Source of the DNA: Lachnospiraceae bacterium
GTDB taxonomy: Bacteria; Bacillota; Clostridia; Lachnospirales; Lachnospiraceae
Direction: 5' to 3'
Length of the DNA stretch: 64,000 nucleotides
NCBI GenBank assembly: GCA_017470935.1
Contig: JAFUXG010000047.1
Coordinates: 20,997 to 84,996 of the forward strand
A model generated the notes under the pieces. It worked only from the letters and a program-made list of their open reading frames with translations, was not told where the DNA came from and made no database searches. Below, in pieces: positions 62,747-64,000 of this stretch; position 1 is the first letter of the stretch, and each line of letters opens with the position of its first letter. Both the position numbers and the translations under genes were made by a program.

Positions 62747-63839
62747 TAAAATCTCGTATCGTCTCAAGTGCAGGCAGAACATTGCCATCATAATCAAACA
62801 GCGCCTGGTTTGCCCATTCATTTCCTCCGGGTCCCTTCTCTCCGGTAAATGCAAGACCAGCCTCATTGGCCCAGCCACAGCCCGGCACAGGAATCCAGCC
62901 CGGCTCCCAGTAATAAAAGCCCATGCCGCCATTAACCTTAGCTATCCTTGTCATAATATCCTGCATGAAATCAGACTGTCCCTGCTTAGTCATGGGGTAA
63001 GGAAGCTTCTCCGTAAGCTCCGGCTTTGTTGCCATTCCCTTAAGCTGATCTTCAGGAAGCTTCTCGTAAGAACGATAATCCTCCATGGAAAATCCCATGG
63101 AAACCTCAGCTACACAAATCTTCTTTCCATAACGTCTCGCCATATCATTCATATTGAATTCCAGCTCGTCCATTGTTCCGTGCCAGAAGGGATAATATGA
63201 AAGACCGATAATATCAAAATCCTCACCGCGCTTAACATAGTTGTCAAACCATTCCACATACATCTCATTTAATCCACCATTATCAAGATGTATCATTGTA
63301 AGCGCTTTGTCATTAACTTCTTTAACTGCACGTATTCCTGCACTAACATACCTTGCAATATTGTCAAACTCAGGCTTTAAGCCCGTTGGCCAGAGAAGTC
63401 CGTTAGTAATCTCATTCCCCACCTGGACCAGTTCCGGCAGTACACCTTCCGCCTTAAGACGCTCCATAGTTTCCTTCGTATATTCATATACAGCCTTTTC
63501 AAGCTCATCTATATTATAACCCTTCCATGCCTTTGGCACAACCTGTTTTCCCGGATCTGCCCAAAAATCACTATAATGGTAGTCCAGAAGAACACTCATT
63601 CCAAGTGCCTTAGCTCTCTTAGAAAGTTCAATGGTCTTTGCAAGATCATTAGTCCCTGCCCCGTAAGGATTTCCGTTTTCATCATAAGGATCATTCCACA
63701 GGCGGAGTCTCACCGAATCACAGCCATAATCCTTTAAGATCTCCAGCATGTCTCCCTGCTTTCCATGGTCAAAATACCTTGCACCGCATGCCTCCTCCTC
63801 AATCAAGGTTGAGACATCCATGCCCTTTATGTAATCCAT
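62739..63839 (-). CDS. cytosolic GH53 endo-beta-1,4-galactanase
   Basis: This 366-residue galactanase has no signal peptide, so it would degrade imported galacto-oligosaccharides. The acid/base is E143 in LVQVGNEITNGLLWP and the nucleophile E245 in ICVAEVSMGFS. LLDYHYSDFWADPGKQ and the ending GFYYWEPGWIPVPG are family signatures. The start at 63839 (MDYIKGMDVSTLIEEE) follows GAGGAG. The two GH53 enzymes share domain motifs but not the accessory modules. The gene begins 31 nt after an unidentified open frame. Confidence 0.95.
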   Translation of the reverse strand: MDYIKGMDVSTLIEEEACGARYFDHGKQGDMLEILKDYGCDSVRLRLWNDPYDENGNPYGAGTNDLAKTIELSKRAKALGMSVLLDYHYSDFWADPGKQVVPKAWKGYNIDELEKAVYEYTKETMERLKAEGVLPELVQVGNEITNGLLWPTGLKPEFDNIARYVSAGIRAVKEVNDKALTMIHLDNGGLNEMYVEWFDNYVKRGEDFDIIGLSYYPFWHGTMDELEFNMNDMARRYGKKICVAEVSMGFSMEDYRSYEKLPEDQLKGMATKPELTEKLPYPMTKQGQSDFMQDIMTRIAKVNGGMGFYYWEPGWIPVPGCGWANEAGLAFTGEKGPGGNEWANQALFDYDGNVLPALETIRDFNT

Positions 63840-63869
63840 CCTTTCACTCCTCTCCAAAAATATTACTGT

Positions 63870-64000
63870 TTAGTTAAATTTTGAAACCGTACGCCGTCTG
63901 CCTTGCACAGATACCCTCAGGTCAGATGGCGGATTGGACGGGATAAGAACTTCTAGATGTCCCGGATAGACTTTGGTACCGTCCGTGGCAAGGTGCTTAG
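63870..64000 (-). CDS. C-terminal end of an unidentified protein (partial)
   Basis: The minus-strand frame is open from the window edge to a TAA at 63872-63870. It encodes 42 residues ending DLRVSVQGRRRTVSKFN. The GC content is higher than in the surrounding genes. It lies 31 nt upstream of the cytosolic galactanase and in the same direction. I cannot assign a family from this fragment. A non-coding origin is possible. Confidence 0.4.
   Translation of the reverse strand, partial: KHLATDGTKVYPGHLEVLIPSNPPSDLRVSVQGRRRTVSKFN

Overview
This window is chromosomal DNA from a low-to-moderate GC Gram-positive anaerobe, most likely a Lachnospiraceae-type gut or rumen Clostridia. The evidence is the gene content and order (dgt-dnaG-rpoD-trmK-nif3 block, YerC/TrpR-like regulator, DUF1836 and DUF6465 proteins, stand-alone HgdB-like protein), the strong AGGAGG ribosome binding sites and canonical sigma-70 promoters, and a very large secreted galactanase with FIVAR-like and BspA-type leucine-rich repeats. 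Genus assignment is inference. Almost everything is transcribed from the minus strand. The plus-strand exceptions are RNase P RNA, a DUF1836 gene, a CYTH gene and one candidate small RNA.

Layout, left to right. 1-4.2 kb: two CDP-glycerol transferase-like genes, glmM and a lipid kinase (cell envelope). 4.3-7.1 kb: queD-queE-folE-queC for the queuosine precursor preQ0, with a preQ1-I riboswitch candidate at the head of the leader. 7.2-10.5 kb: thrC, a 3D-domain wall protein and a double-AP2 protein. 10.5-10.9 kb: rnpB on the plus strand. 11-19.7 kb: a housekeeping block (unknown gene, uridine kinase-like, nif3, trmK, rpoD, dnaG, dgt). 19.8-20.8 kb: seven tRNA genes (transcribed Pro-Gly-Arg-His-Gln-Lys-Leu) with a strong promoter and an odd palindromic block at the 3' side. 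20.8-29 kb: glycosyltransferase, small acidic membrane protein, pcrA, DUF1836 gene, yerC-like gene, cytoplasmic alpha-amylase, HgdB-like protein. 29-35.3 kb: a three-gene ABC-2 exporter and a three-gene polar amino-acid importer. 35.3-46.3 kb: potassium channel, AIM24-like protein, proC, histone-like DUF6465 protein, murF, HAD phosphatase, nuclease-helicase, DJ-1 protein, CYTH protein, DUF1189-like protein. 46.4-52.5 kb: a sensor kinase lacking its phospho-acceptor histidine, a HAD phosphatase, and the FMN-riboswitch operon ribE-ribBA-ribH, which lacks ribD. 52.5-53.7 kb: two small AT-rich orphans, one a DUF3800 protein. 53.8-64 kb: a galactan-utilisation locus.

The galactan locus holds a cytosolic GH53 galactanase, a cytosolic fusion of a LacI-type sugar-binding fold to a GGDEF diguanylate cyclase, galE, and a 1715-residue secreted GH53. 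The secreted enzyme would cut beta-1,4-galactan outside the cell and the cytosolic one would cut imported oligomers. GalE feeds galactose to glycolysis. The fusion could turn sugar binding into a c-di-GMP signal. A palindromic operator sits just downstream of the predicted start site of the secreted galactanase, and a tandemly duplicated 33-bp promoter module precedes the cyclase.

The most interesting items are the sugar-sensing cyclase in the galactan locus, the duplicated promoter module, the candidate plus-strand small RNA between ribBA and ribH, the histidine-less kinase, the double-AP2/degenerate-HNH protein, and the structured block beside the tRNA cluster. No prophage, IS element, CRISPR array or classical defence island is visible.
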